Assembly: GCA_019412865.1 (NCBI GenBank)
Contig: DXOJ01000411.1
Coordinates: 17,739-24,108, forward strand
From: Bacteroides sp.
GTDB taxonomy: Bacteria > Bacteroidota > Bacteroidia > Bacteroidales > Bacteroidaceae
Length of the DNA: 6,370 bases
Direction: 5' to 3'
The notes beneath the pieces are model-generated. The model was not told the origin of the DNA and ran no database searches. It saw nothing but the letters and a program-made list of their open reading frames with translations. Below, piece by piece: positions 1 to 6,345 of this stretch; positions within the stretch are counted from its first letter, which is position 1, and each line of letters begins with the position of its first letter. A program made the translations under genes and the position numbers.

Positions 1-48
1 CTTATTACCAGTATGTAAACTTGCTTTTCATTAAATGCAATCTATAAT

Positions 49-109
49 TGCAAGTTGCGTTTATAAAAACAAAAGCTTTGATTATACAAATGCAAGTTTC
101 ATTTATATA
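49..109 (+). repeat. Imperfect direct repeat pair, 19-base units 42 bases apart
   Basis: The unit TGCAAGTTGCGTTTATAAA at 49-67 recurs as TGCAAGTTTCATTTATATA at 91-109, matching at 16 of 19 positions. The second copy forms the loop and part of the right arm of the inverted repeat at 73-119. A shorter related string, TTGCATTTATAG, follows at 119-129. The repeats could be duplicated protein-binding sites or debris of local duplication; AT-richness makes chance similarity a real alternative. Confidence 0.5.
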
Positions 110-119
110 ATCAAAGCTT
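65..119 (-). terminator. Long AT-rich hairpin with minus-strand T-tract, possible Rho-independent terminator
   Basis: Bases 73-86 (AAGCTTTGATTATA) are the exact reverse complement of 106-119. After one C-A mismatch (87/105), bases 88-92 pair with 100-104, leaving a 7-base loop at 93-99. This gives 19 pairs with one mismatch. Read on the minus strand, the stem ends in GCTT and runs straight into TTGTTTTTA (72-64), the layout of an intrinsic terminator, although the stem is not GC-rich. It lies about 255 bases past the ATPase stop, so it could end a long 3' region, a small RNA, or be a palindromic repeat with no terminator role. The plus strand also has a weaker T-rich stretch after the stem. 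Confidence 0.45.
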
Positions 120-135
120 GCATTTATAGTTTTCT

Positions 136-202
136 TATAAGGCAAAGAAAGTTTGGTTCCTATACAAAAGAAGTTTATCCTTTATAGAAAAGAAGTTTTC
201 CT
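136..202 (+). repeat. Three degenerate tandem repeats of about 19-25 bases
   Basis: Units begin at 136, 161 and 183, each starting TATA, followed by an AAAGAA(A)GTTT core and ending in TCC. The second and third units differ by one substitution and a few single-base gaps; the first is more diverged and longer. A further partial unit start (TATAAT) lies at 202. The 22-base step is close to two helical turns, which would suit repeated binding of one protein on one face of the DNA. They lack the equal repeats and unique spacers of a CRISPR array. Function unknown. Confidence 0.55.
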
Positions 203-277
203 ATAATAGTCCGGAAGCTATCTGCTAACACTTCTTCTGCCAACTATAGATGAAGGATTTAGCAAACTAGACAATCT

Positions 278-356
278 GTGAAAGTCAGGGTAGAAAGGTG
301 AAAGCCTGCCCTTCACCCGCTAATGCCGATGAATAGGGCATTGTGAAAGGTGAAGG
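278..356 (+). repeat. Four scattered GTGAA(A/G)G motifs
   Basis: GTGAAAG occurs at 278-284, 298-304 and 343-349, and GTGAAGG at 350-356 directly after the third copy. The reverse complement, CCTTCAC, lies at 310-316 and pairs with the last copy in the hairpin at 309-357. This mix of direct and inverted copies resembles an extragenic palindromic repeat element, but whether it recurs elsewhere in the genome cannot be seen from one window. Confidence 0.45.
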
Positions 357-357
357 G
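309..357 (+). terminator. Nested hairpin just beyond the ATPase stop, possible terminator
   Basis: CCCTTCACC (309-317) is the exact reverse complement of GGTGAAGGG (349-357). Inside the loop AATGCC (322-327) pairs with GGCATT (337-342), making a two-part structure. The stem ends 17 bases from the ATPase stop codon. On the plus strand it is followed by TATTTTCTT, a modest T-tract, which suits a gene arriving from the left. On the minus strand the following bases (GCAGGCTTTCACC) are not a T-tract, so a role for the ATPase transcript would be as a 3'-end stabiliser or non-canonical terminator. Confidence 0.35.
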
Positions 358-374
358 TATTTTCTTGAATATGA

Positions 375-1520
375 TTATTTTAGTATACCAGCGTAAGGTA
401 ATGTCTGCAACCACAATTCCATAAAACGGTCGTATACACAATATCCCTCTTCCGCCTTAAATACATATTCTTTATTAATCAGGAATTTAAGGGCTGCATT
501 AATACTACTCGAACCTTTCAATCCATATTTCTTAATAAATATAGAACTATTAATAGCCGTTACGAATTGCTCCCGGGCGATAGCGCGCAACAAAGTTGAC
601 TGATTTTCGGTCAACATACCATATAAACGCTGGTATTCATCCACCTCGGAACGAACTATATCTGCCAAACATTTCTCAAATATGGTTTCATTCAAGACGG
701 GCTCCTTTTGTTCATAAAGTCGGTTCAGCACATACTGTACATACCATGTATGCCCATTAAAACGTCGATAAATCATCTGAAAGAGTTCATCACTCAATTC
801 CTTTCCTCCGGCCTGCATCCAACGTATGGCAAAAAGAGAATAATGCTCTAAAGGGATGGATGCCAGATTCATCTTTTCCGTACTCCGGTAAAAAGGACGT
901 TTCGCTGAACCAAACATTTCTGCCATCAGATGTTGTTTACTTCCTGAAAAAATAAAATGTACATGAGGTAAAAATTGAATGTAAGAACGCAACAAGCCTT
1001 CTACTCCTTTTTCCGGATATTCAGTGATCTGCTGAAATTCATCAATAGCGATATAACATTCTTTTCCCGAATGTTCCAGGTAATCAAAAATCTCTTTTAA
1101 TGTTGCCTGTGCCTGGGAAGGTTGAAAATCAAGAGTTGCTTGTGGCACTCCCGTTAAGACATCGGGGGAAAACACTAAACGACAACTTCTAAAAAAGCCA
1201 CTGATTGTCGCCAGCGTCTTCTGCGATAAATTATCTAATTTACCAATCACAGTCTGCCCGAACTGAATGATAAAATCATCCAGACATGTCGTAGAAAAAA
1301 TATCCATGTAAAAACAAGCTGCCTCCGGATACTCCCGTCGTATCTGATGAAAGACGTTCTGTATTAATCCGGTCTTACCCATACGGCGAGGACTCATTAA
1401 GGTCACATTTCTTCCATTCCGTAAAGCGGAAATCAAATGTTCCGTTTCTTCTATCCGATCACAGAAATACTTAGGACCAGCATAGGCATAAATCAAAAAA
1501 GGATTATTTACGTCATTCAT
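375..1520 (-). CDS. Archaeal-type P-loop ATPase with C-terminal winged helix (ATP-binding protein)
   Basis: A cytoplasmic ATP-binding protein of 381 residues from the ATG at 1520. In that numbering the N-terminus has the family's NPF...Y-F-DR..E pattern (6-26), then a P-loop SPRRMGKT (about 43-50), a Walker B strand ending IDEF (159-162) and a sensor-like FSGSKQHLM (about 191-199). Residues about 298-373 look like a winged helix closing with YDRFMELWL. This matches the archaeal ATPase (ATPase_2, PF01637; MNS clade of STAND ATPases) architecture, common in many copies in Bacteroides, whose cellular role is poorly known. No signal peptide or membrane segment is seen. The nuclease-like C-terminal extension of some archaeal relatives is absent. 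A TTG at 1526 in frame would add two residues; the ATG is preferred. It follows GH97 but is separated by a long inverted repeat, so it is probably a separate unit. The family is secure, the function is not. Confidence 0.9.
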   Translation of the reverse strand: MNDVNNPFLIYAYAGPKYFCDRIEETEHLISALRNGRNVTLMSPRRMGKTGLIQNVFHQIRREYPEAACFYMDIFSTTCLDDFIIQFGQTVIGKLDNLSQKTLATISGFFRSCRLVFSPDVLTGVPQATLDFQPSQAQATLKEIFDYLEHSGKECYIAIDEFQQITEYPEKGVEGLLRSYIQFLPHVHFIFSGSKQHLMAEMFGSAKRPFYRSTEKMNLASIPLEHYSLFAIRWMQAGGKELSDELFQMIYRRFNGHTWYVQYVLNRLYEQKEPVLNETIFEKCLADIVRSEVDEYQRLYGMLTENQSTLLRAIAREQFVTAINSSIFIKKYGLKGSSSINAALKFLINKEYVFKAEEGYCVYDRFMELWLQTLPYAGILK

Positions 1521-1529
1521 ATTCAAGCA

Positions 1530-1590
1530 ATTATTTATAGCGTAATTATTGTAGTACTTTTTATGCTACACAAATTACGCTATAAATAAT
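1530..1590. repeat. Long inverted repeat between the GH97 and ATPase genes
   Basis: The 18 bases 1530-1547 (ATTATTTATAGCGTAATT) are the exact reverse complement of 1573-1590. After a 2x2 internal mismatch, 1550-1556 pairs with 1564-1570 (one G-T pair), leaving a 7-base loop. The arm nearest the ATPase ends 9 bases before its ATG, so in RNA it would bury the ribosome-landing region. The structure begins 26 bases after the GH97 stop. It has no T-tract on the minus strand after the stem, so it is not a standard intrinsic terminator. It may be a dimer or double operator, a translational attenuator, a processing site separating the two transcripts, or a palindromic repeat element. Confidence 0.8.
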
Positions 1591-1602
1591 GATTCTACCA
1601 AA
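1571..1602 (-). promoter_or_regulatory. Weak candidate promoter for the ATPase gene
   Basis: On the minus strand TTTG (1602-1599) is followed after 21 bases by TAATTTG (1577-1571), one base short of the Bacteroides -7 consensus TAnnTTTG. Transcription would begin near 1563, giving an untranslated leader of roughly 40 bases. One arm of the inverted repeat (1573-1590) would lie between and over the promoter boxes and the other in the leader. The -7 match is imperfect, so this is a suggestion only. Confidence 0.25.
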
Positions 1603-1616
1603 CTTTTGCCGAACAA

Positions 1617-3587
1617 TCATTTCCCATATGATCCCGCCACGCTTCTATTCACCAATAGAACACCTCCCTGTGGAAGGATTTCCAGTTGCACTTTTCCGTT
1701 TTCTTTCACTTTCAACGGCAGAAGCTGCGGTTCTCCTTTTTTATCATCCTTATACAGAGAAACAGTTTTTCCGGCAAACATATCTAAATCCAGTTTCAAC
1801 TTTACGATTTCTTTCCCGGCATTCACTGCTGCCAGATACCAGGTGTCACCGTGGCGACGCGCCAAAACTACATATTTCCCCGGATATCCGTCAATAAAAC
1901 GTGTCTCATCCCATGTGGTAGGAACCGTTTTCATATAGTCCATACAAACAGGGGAAACATCTTTCAGGTTGTTGGGAGCAAGCGCAAAATTCTGTACCGG
2001 ATTCTGGAATAATACGGTAGTGGCTAATTGAAATATATCAGTAGTACGGCGGGTAGTTCCTCCGTCATTGTTGCGATTCAGCCGTTTGTTCAGAAAACAA
2101 CCACCGAATTCCATGCAACCCACCGCGTTGCGGATAAACGGATGCAGACAGGCATTGAAAGCCTCTTCATCACAGAAGTGCTGGCCGAAAACCATATTTT
2201 CGGAGGCCAGTACAGCCTCGCTGCCTACATAATTCGGGTACATACGTTCCCATCCTCGAGGGATGGTGCAACCGTGGAAGATTACCATCAGACCGTGGTC
2301 GTCAGCATCACTCAAAATATCTTCATACAGGCGCATCGTTTCCTGCTTGTCGCCACCAAAGAAATCAACTTTGATTCCTTTCACTCCAAGGCTTTGCAAC
2401 CATTTCATTTCACGTTTGCGGATAATGGCATTGTCCATGTGATTCACCGGCCCCTGCTCAATATCATTCCAATAGCCGGAAGAGCTATACCATAAGAAGA
2501 GTTCCACTCCTTTGCTTCGTGCGTATTCTATCAAAGATTTCATACGGTCACGGCCGATGTTCGTATCCCACCAGTTATCGATCAAGGCATACTCATACCC
2601 CATTGCAGCTGCAAAATCAATATAGCGCACCTGATCGTCACAGTTGATACTACCATCCTGCCAGAGAATCCAGCTCCATGTGCCGCGTCCGAAACGGTAG
2701 TCATGCTTCGTTTCATAAAGAGGACGTACGACATCCCAGATAACGGTTGTTTCCACAATCGGTTTCAAGGTTTCGCCAACAGTTATGGTACGCCAGGGAG
2801 TAGCACCGGGAAGGGCAAATGCCGGAGCAGAAGTTCCGTTACCGTTATTTTCTTCAGCCATCGGGAAAGCAACCGTATACAGATTGCCTTCGCTTACATC
2901 GCTCAAACGAGAACCGCAATAACGACTGTCTACACCTGTTTCGCTGACTAATACCCAACCATCGTCACCGATACGGAACAGACAAGGGAACGTGTAGCCA
3001 TGCCCGTACTGCGAACGGTTACTCATGGGAGCATCTGCCTTGTACTCTTCCTCATAACTGGGTTTGGTACGTTTCCAACCTATCATGGCATCGCTTTGCG
3101 GACATAAGAAAGTAGTTGTTTGTTGCGGAAAGCGAAAGCCGGTTTCTTCGGCAGTTACCGTTACACTTCCTTTTCCATCCTGACGCGGAAGAGTATAACG
3201 GAAAGCTACATCGTGATTGCTGACACGAAAGACTACATCTATTTTCTGCCCTTTCGGATTCTCAAAATTACAAATCAGTTCGTTTGCCTGATAATGCACT
3301 TTGGAGGTTTTAATACGATCCTGATGATAGACAGTATCAATCGGAGTAACAGCGTGTCCTGTCAGTTTCATCCCTTTTGCAAAATCACCGATATTCGTAT
3401 TCATACCCAAAGGAGATTTCTCCAACATTGTCTTTCCATTGTAGGTAATCGAATAACTTGACTTTTCGGCTGGAGAAGCAGATACAACCAATTGCAGTTT
3501 TTCATCCGGCCCTTTCACTACCACTTCCTGTGCTATCAGAGAAGTCAGACAGCAACTAGCCAGCAGGGTACTTATTATCTTCTTCAT
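1617..3587 (-). CDS. Exported GH97 glycoside hydrolase, retaining type (alpha-galactosidase / beta-L-arabinopyranosidase-like)
   Basis: A 656-residue secreted glycosidase, full length for GH97. Order: signal peptide 1-19 (KK start, hydrophobic core, cleavage likely after LIA), N-terminal beta-sandwich about 21-285, catalytic barrel about 290-555, and C-terminal beta domain about 560-650. The barrel carries GIKVDFF with Asp408, where retaining GH97 enzymes such as BtGal97b place their nucleophile, whereas inverting SusB-type alpha-glucosidases do not. Glu463 (LASE) lies 55 residues later, the spacing recalled for the BtGal97b acid/base; Glu457 may be a calcium ligand. This predicts an alpha-galactosidase or beta-L-arabinopyranosidase rather than a starch enzyme. 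An LASC string at 9-12 resembles a lipobox, so a lipoprotein is possible, but the hydrophobic stretch before it is short. The ATG is 35 bases after the GH51 stop, with no Shine-Dalgarno, so the two are surely co-transcribed. Exact substrate is inferred. Confidence 0.93.
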   Translation of the reverse strand: MKKIISTLLASCCLTSLIAQEVVVKGPDEKLQLVVSASPAEKSSYSITYNGKTMLEKSPLGMNTNIGDFAKGMKLTGHAVTPIDTVYHQDRIKTSKVHYQANELICNFENPKGQKIDVVFRVSNHDVAFRYTLPRQDGKGSVTVTAEETGFRFPQQTTTFLCPQSDAMIGWKRTKPSYEEEYKADAPMSNRSQYGHGYTFPCLFRIGDDGWVLVSETGVDSRYCGSRLSDVSEGNLYTVAFPMAEENNGNGTSAPAFALPGATPWRTITVGETLKPIVETTVIWDVVRPLYETKHDYRFGRGTWSWILWQDGSINCDDQVRYIDFAAAMGYEYALIDNWWDTNIGRDRMKSLIEYARSKGVELFLWYSSSGYWNDIEQGPVNHMDNAIIRKREMKWLQSLGVKGIKVDFFGGDKQETMRLYEDILSDADDHGLMVIFHGCTIPRGWERMYPNYVGSEAVLASENMVFGQHFCDEEAFNACLHPFIRNAVGCMEFGGCFLNKRLNRNNDGGTTRRTTDIFQLATTVLFQNPVQNFALAPNNLKDVSPVCMDYMKTVPTTWDETRFIDGYPGKYVVLARRHGDTWYLAAVNAGKEIVKLKLDLDMFAGKTVSLYKDDKKGEPQLLPLKVKENGKVQLEILPQGGVLLVNRSVAGSYGK

Positions 3588-3622
3588 ATTATCTATGTCG
3601 TTATTATCTTCACTTTTTTCTG

Positions 3623-6088
3623 TTATTTCTCATTTGCCTTCTTTATACGGATCACCGTAAAAGAATAGGCAGGTAATTGATAGTCAAACATTTCTGCTAC
3701 TTCCATCGTGTCTTCAACAGGTAGCGGGGTATCAGCCGGTTTGCCGGTCAGTATGGTTCTTTTTGCAGAAGACTGTATAGCACCGATTCCGGAAAGATCG
3801 ATATTCGTATTCACTTCTACGGGAAGTAAATTGACCAGTTTCACAATCACATCACCACTTGCCGAGTCACGGACAATAGAAGAAGCAATGCGTTTCCGCA
3901 CTTGATCGTCTCTATTATCAAGAGTGATCTGCGACGGAAAATATTCGTTCCCGGCATTCTGCCCATAGAGTTTCTGAACATAATATCCGGTGGTAGGTTT
4001 CACTTCCCGGTTATTGAAGTAAATCAAATCCGGATTCCACTGGGTATGTCCTTCTTTAGCGAGAAGAGGGGCATAGGAAGTCATGTGGACAACATCGCCA
4101 TTACGTTCCAAGGCTGCAAGATAAAGAGCTTCTGTCAGTGCTGTTTCGATATTCGCCTTTCGTCCCGGTATGTGAGTTGCATATTCGCCCAAGTATACTT
4201 TTGTCTTTTTCGAACGATCGTATTTGTCGTAGAAATCCTGGTTGTTCAGGAACCATCCCGGAGTCTGGTAATAATGTTCGTCGACCATCGGAATACCCAG
4301 TTTGTCCGCCAACTTCCATCCTTCCACGTAGTCTGTACCCTCATTGAATGGTCCCACTGTACCGACAACAATCATTTCTGGATATTTTTCTTTGATGGCA
4401 TTGAAGATCATCGTGAAGCGTTCTTCGAAGATATCAGTGATAAGATCTTCATTTCCGATACCGATGTATTTCAAATTGAATGGTTTCGGATGCCCGGCTT
4501 CGGCACGTACCTTTCCCCACTTTGTCTTCTTTGCGTCACCGTTTGCCCATTCTATCAGATCAAGAATATCCTGAATATAGGCTCCCATTTCGCTCATTGG
4601 AATACCGCCTTGCTGCCCTCCTCTCAAGTCGCCGTGACAGGCAGAGTTCTGGCAAGGAACACCAGCCGCCAGCACTGGAAGCGGTTCCGCACCAATATCT
4701 TCGCAAAACTGGAAATATTCAAAATAACCCAATCCCATGCTTTGATGGTATCCCCAAAGGTTACGCTGCGCTTTTCTTGCTTCCAACGGGCCTACTGTAT
4801 TTTTCCATTGATAAATATTCTTCAAACCATCACCGTGAGCCACACAACCACCGGGGAAACGGATGAAACGGGGATGAATATCAGCCAACACTTGAGCCAG
4901 ATCTTTGCGAAGCCCGTTCTTACGTCCTTTAAATGTACTTTGCGGGAATAAGGAAATCATGTCCAGATTCAATTCACCAACAGATTGAGGGATGATTTCG
5001 AGATGAGTGTCCGCAGTAGCTTTAGCAGCTATCACTGCTTTATATGTTTTCCATTGACGGGAAGATACTGTTAGAGAAGTTTCTCCACACACATTTCCTT
5101 TTCCATCTACCAGACGAACCTGCAATTTATTTGATTTACCCTGCGGAACCCGGGCGAAGATGGAAAAATCATATTTCTCTCCGGTGTTCAGTGCGATTCC
5201 ATCAAAACCTGTATTTTCTAATGCAGCTCCCGGTTGTTCTACATTCAGCACGGCATAATGTGGGTTATTGATATGAATAGGGTCGGTAGTATCAATAGTG
5301 AAAGTCGTTTTCTCTCCTTTCAGTGCCCAGGAATGAGTGCTGTTCCAGTTCTTATCTCCTTCCCTGTCCGAAGGGTCGTACTCGAAGTCGCGGTTTTGGA
5401 TAAGTTCTGCGTAGAGTCCTCCGTCTGCCGAATAATTGATGTCTTCAAAAAAAGCGCCCAGCAATACATCACTAATGGCCTTTGCACCTTCCGGTTGTAC
5501 AGTGACCGTTGCTTTTACAGGCTTCAAACCGGCAAAACGTTCTCCATCCTGTATCGGACGTTCTCCATGTAATGAGTTCCGATATTGATTCCAGCCATAA
5601 TTTTTATCCAATCCATCCACCAAGGTCCAAACTACCCGGTTGATATTTCCTTTCTGCTCTTCTCCGGCAACAATAGCTTTCACTCTCACTCCGTCAAAAT
5701 CCGGCGTAGTACGGGGATATTTCTGACTGGTCCAGTTGATTAAATCCTTGGAAGTAGCCTGGCCGTATCCATCATGGTCATTCAGTTTCCAGGTACAAAT
5801 CCATTCGCCATCGGGCGATTGTTTCAAATAAGGATCGAGCATTTTCTTCTGTGATCCCCAGCGGCTATAATCGCACCGGAGATATCCGTAGTTCCGGCCA
5901 ATTTCAAACCAGTTTTCTTTATCTGTACTCCAGGCAAAACGGAGTCCGCTGCGTCCGTCGTCTCCGGAAGTTGCAAAAGAAAACAGATAAACCGAATCGG
6001 GTGTACTCGTCATTTCTTTGATTGCAGCTAAAGTGAGCTGCTGGAACGACAAAAACAAGACAACTAAAAAGAGGAATAATTTTCTCAT
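3623..6088 (-). CDS. Exported multi-domain GH51 alpha-L-arabinofuranosidase
   Basis: An 821-residue enzyme predicted to release terminal alpha-L-arabinofuranose from arabinan, arabinoxylan or arabinogalactan by a retaining mechanism. Signal peptide: residues 1-21 or 22 (MRK start, long Leu/Phe core, Ala-Ala). Residues about 30-170 resemble the first blades of a GH43-like beta-propeller (FAWSTDKENW at 51-60, LDPYL at 84-88, DLINWT at 115-120); this is too short for a working GH43 and is probably a binding or structural module. A CBM4/9-like beta-sandwich follows (about 235-385). The catalytic barrel and C-terminal beta domain start at FFEDINYSADGGLYAE (213-228) and continue from about 390: FPGG (411-414), acid/base Glu547 in GIGNED, DEHYY (603-607), nucleophile Glu635 in YLGEYA, and SYAP (671-674). 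The N-terminal half is much longer than in a minimal GH51 of about 500 residues. It is first in the GH51-GH97 operon, behind a Bacteroides-type promoter. No Shine-Dalgarno is seen. Family assignment is firm; the natural polysaccharide is not shown. Confidence 0.95.
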   Translation of the reverse strand: MRKLFLFLVVLFLSFQQLTLAAIKEMTSTPDSVYLFSFATSGDDGRSGLRFAWSTDKENWFEIGRNYGYLRCDYSRWGSQKKMLDPYLKQSPDGEWICTWKLNDHDGYGQATSKDLINWTSQKYPRTTPDFDGVRVKAIVAGEEQKGNINRVVWTLVDGLDKNYGWNQYRNSLHGERPIQDGERFAGLKPVKATVTVQPEGAKAISDVLLGAFFEDINYSADGGLYAELIQNRDFEYDPSDREGDKNWNSTHSWALKGEKTTFTIDTTDPIHINNPHYAVLNVEQPGAALENTGFDGIALNTGEKYDFSIFARVPQGKSNKLQVRLVDGKGNVCGETSLTVSSRQWKTYKAVIAAKATADTHLEIIPQSVGELNLDMISLFPQSTFKGRKNGLRKDLAQVLADIHPRFIRFPGGCVAHGDGLKNIYQWKNTVGPLEARKAQRNLWGYHQSMGLGYFEYFQFCEDIGAEPLPVLAAGVPCQNSACHGDLRGGQQGGIPMSEMGAYIQDILDLIEWANGDAKKTKWGKVRAEAGHPKPFNLKYIGIGNEDLITDIFEERFTMIFNAIKEKYPEMIVVGTVGPFNEGTDYVEGWKLADKLGIPMVDEHYYQTPGWFLNNQDFYDKYDRSKKTKVYLGEYATHIPGRKANIETALTEALYLAALERNGDVVHMTSYAPLLAKEGHTQWNPDLIYFNNREVKPTTGYYVQKLYGQNAGNEYFPSQITLDNRDDQVRKRIASSIVRDSASGDVIVKLVNLLPVEVNTNIDLSGIGAIQSSAKRTILTGKPADTPLPVEDTMEVAEMFDYQLPAYSFTVIRIKKANEK

Positions 6089-6117
6089 GGTATATATTGC
6101 ATTAAGATTATCAATCG

Positions 6118-6146
6118 CAAAGTTAAGATTTTCATCATTCTAACAA
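6118..6146 (-). promoter_or_regulatory. Bacteroides-type promoter of the GH51-GH97 operon
   Basis: On the minus strand TAACTTTG (6125-6118) is an exact match to the Bacteroides sigma-ABfr -7 element TAnnTTTG. An upstream TTG (6146-6144) could serve as the -33 element, at an 18-base spacing that is slightly short of the usual 19-21. Transcription would begin near 6110, giving a leader of about 20 bases before the ATG at 6088, in line with the short AT-rich leaders common in this group. Confidence 0.6.
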
Positions 6147-6172
6147 GCGTGTTTCATATAATAATTGGTAAT

Positions 6173-6225
6173 TATACACTTAAAAATATATAAGAAACAA
6201 GTAAACAAGGGTAAAATATACACTT
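6173..6225 (-). repeat. Direct repeats AAGTGTATA upstream of the GH51 promoter
   Basis: The 9-base string AAGTGTATA is present on the minus strand at 6181-6173 and again at 6225-6217, a 44-base step or about four helical turns. The nearer copy lies about 27 bases upstream of the presumed -33 element, a typical place for an activator. Bacteroides glycan operons are often controlled by hybrid two-component or other activators binding upstream, but no regulator gene is in view. In AT-rich DNA a 9-base repeat can occur by chance. Confidence 0.35.
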
Positions 6226-6230
6226 TTCCC
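6209..6230 (-). terminator. Small hairpin followed by T-rich DNA on the minus strand
   Basis: GGG-T-AAAA (6209-6216) pairs with TTTTCCC (6224-6230) apart from a bulged T, with a 7-base loop at 6217-6223. On the minus strand it is followed by TTGTTTACTTGTTTC. This could be a weak terminator for a gene lying to the right of the window. The stem is short and it overlaps one of the AAGTGTATA repeats, so the call is tentative. Confidence 0.25.
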
Positions 6231-6250
6231 CATATCGTATACTGTTTTCT

Positions 6251-6273
6251 TGGATTCCAACTAGTTGAATCCA
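6251..6273. repeat. Near-perfect 23-base palindrome
   Basis: TGGATTC at 6251-6257 and GAATCCA at 6267-6273 are complementary, and AACTAGTT (6259-6266) is a perfect palindrome between them. One extra C at 6258 is the only break. A GGATTCC string recurs at 6310-6316. There is no T-tract on either side, so an operator or palindromic repeat is more likely than a terminator. It lies about 105 bases upstream of the candidate -33 element. Confidence 0.45.
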
Positions 6274-6345
6274 TCTTATAAGAATAACTCAAAGGAAAAC
6301 AAAAGGATGGGATTCCTCACTGGGAAGCGAAGATAACCCGCCTGA

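Larger units (their letters stand above)
1..374. other. Repeat-rich intergenic region beyond the 3' end of the ATPase gene
   Basis: No open frame here has a plausible start, length and protein-like composition. The longest ATG frame noticed on the minus strand is 18 codons (285-341). The left three-fifths is very AT-rich. The stretch holds a pair of direct repeats, a long inverted repeat, three degenerate tandem units and a hairpin with GTGAAAG motifs, each listed separately. No Bacteroides-type TAnnTTTG promoter box was found on either strand. Because the next gene to the left is outside the window, it cannot be told whether this is a 3' region only or also a neighbour's promoter. A small non-coding RNA between the two hairpins is possible but unproven. 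Confidence 0.7.

Noticed and set aside
136..202. CRISPR-like array
   Set aside because: The units are degenerate, of unequal length, directly abutting with no unique spacers, and no cas gene is present.
285..341. 18-codon minus-strand frame starting ATG in the hairpin region
   Set aside because: Very short, embedded in a repeat and hairpin, with no ribosome-binding or promoter signal.
1521..1526. TTG start giving the ATPase two extra residues
   Set aside because: An ATG follows two codons later at 1520, the added residues are not part of any motif, and no ribosome-binding site favours the TTG.
73..1590. ATPase gene as a transposon bounded by terminal inverted repeats
   Set aside because: The repeats at 73-119 and 1530-1590 are each self-complementary and are not similar to one another. 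No transposase or target-site duplication is seen.
2028..2495. 155-codon open frame on the plus strand
   Set aside because: Antisense to the GH97 barrel including its nucleophile region; no supporting features.
3548..3587. GH97 as a surface lipoprotein
   Set aside because: The LASC string comes after a very short hydrophobic stretch, and no acidic surface-export signal follows the cysteine. A standard signal peptide cleaved after LIA fits better, though it is not excluded.
4101..4347. Short frames of about 70 codons on both strands inside GH51
   Set aside because: They are out-of-frame overlaps of the conserved GH51 nucleophile region.
3902..4951. 349-codon open frame on the plus strand
   Set aside because: It lies wholly antisense to the GH51 catalytic region, whose active-site motifs are intact. 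The translation has no recognisable domain and reads like a codon-bias shadow.
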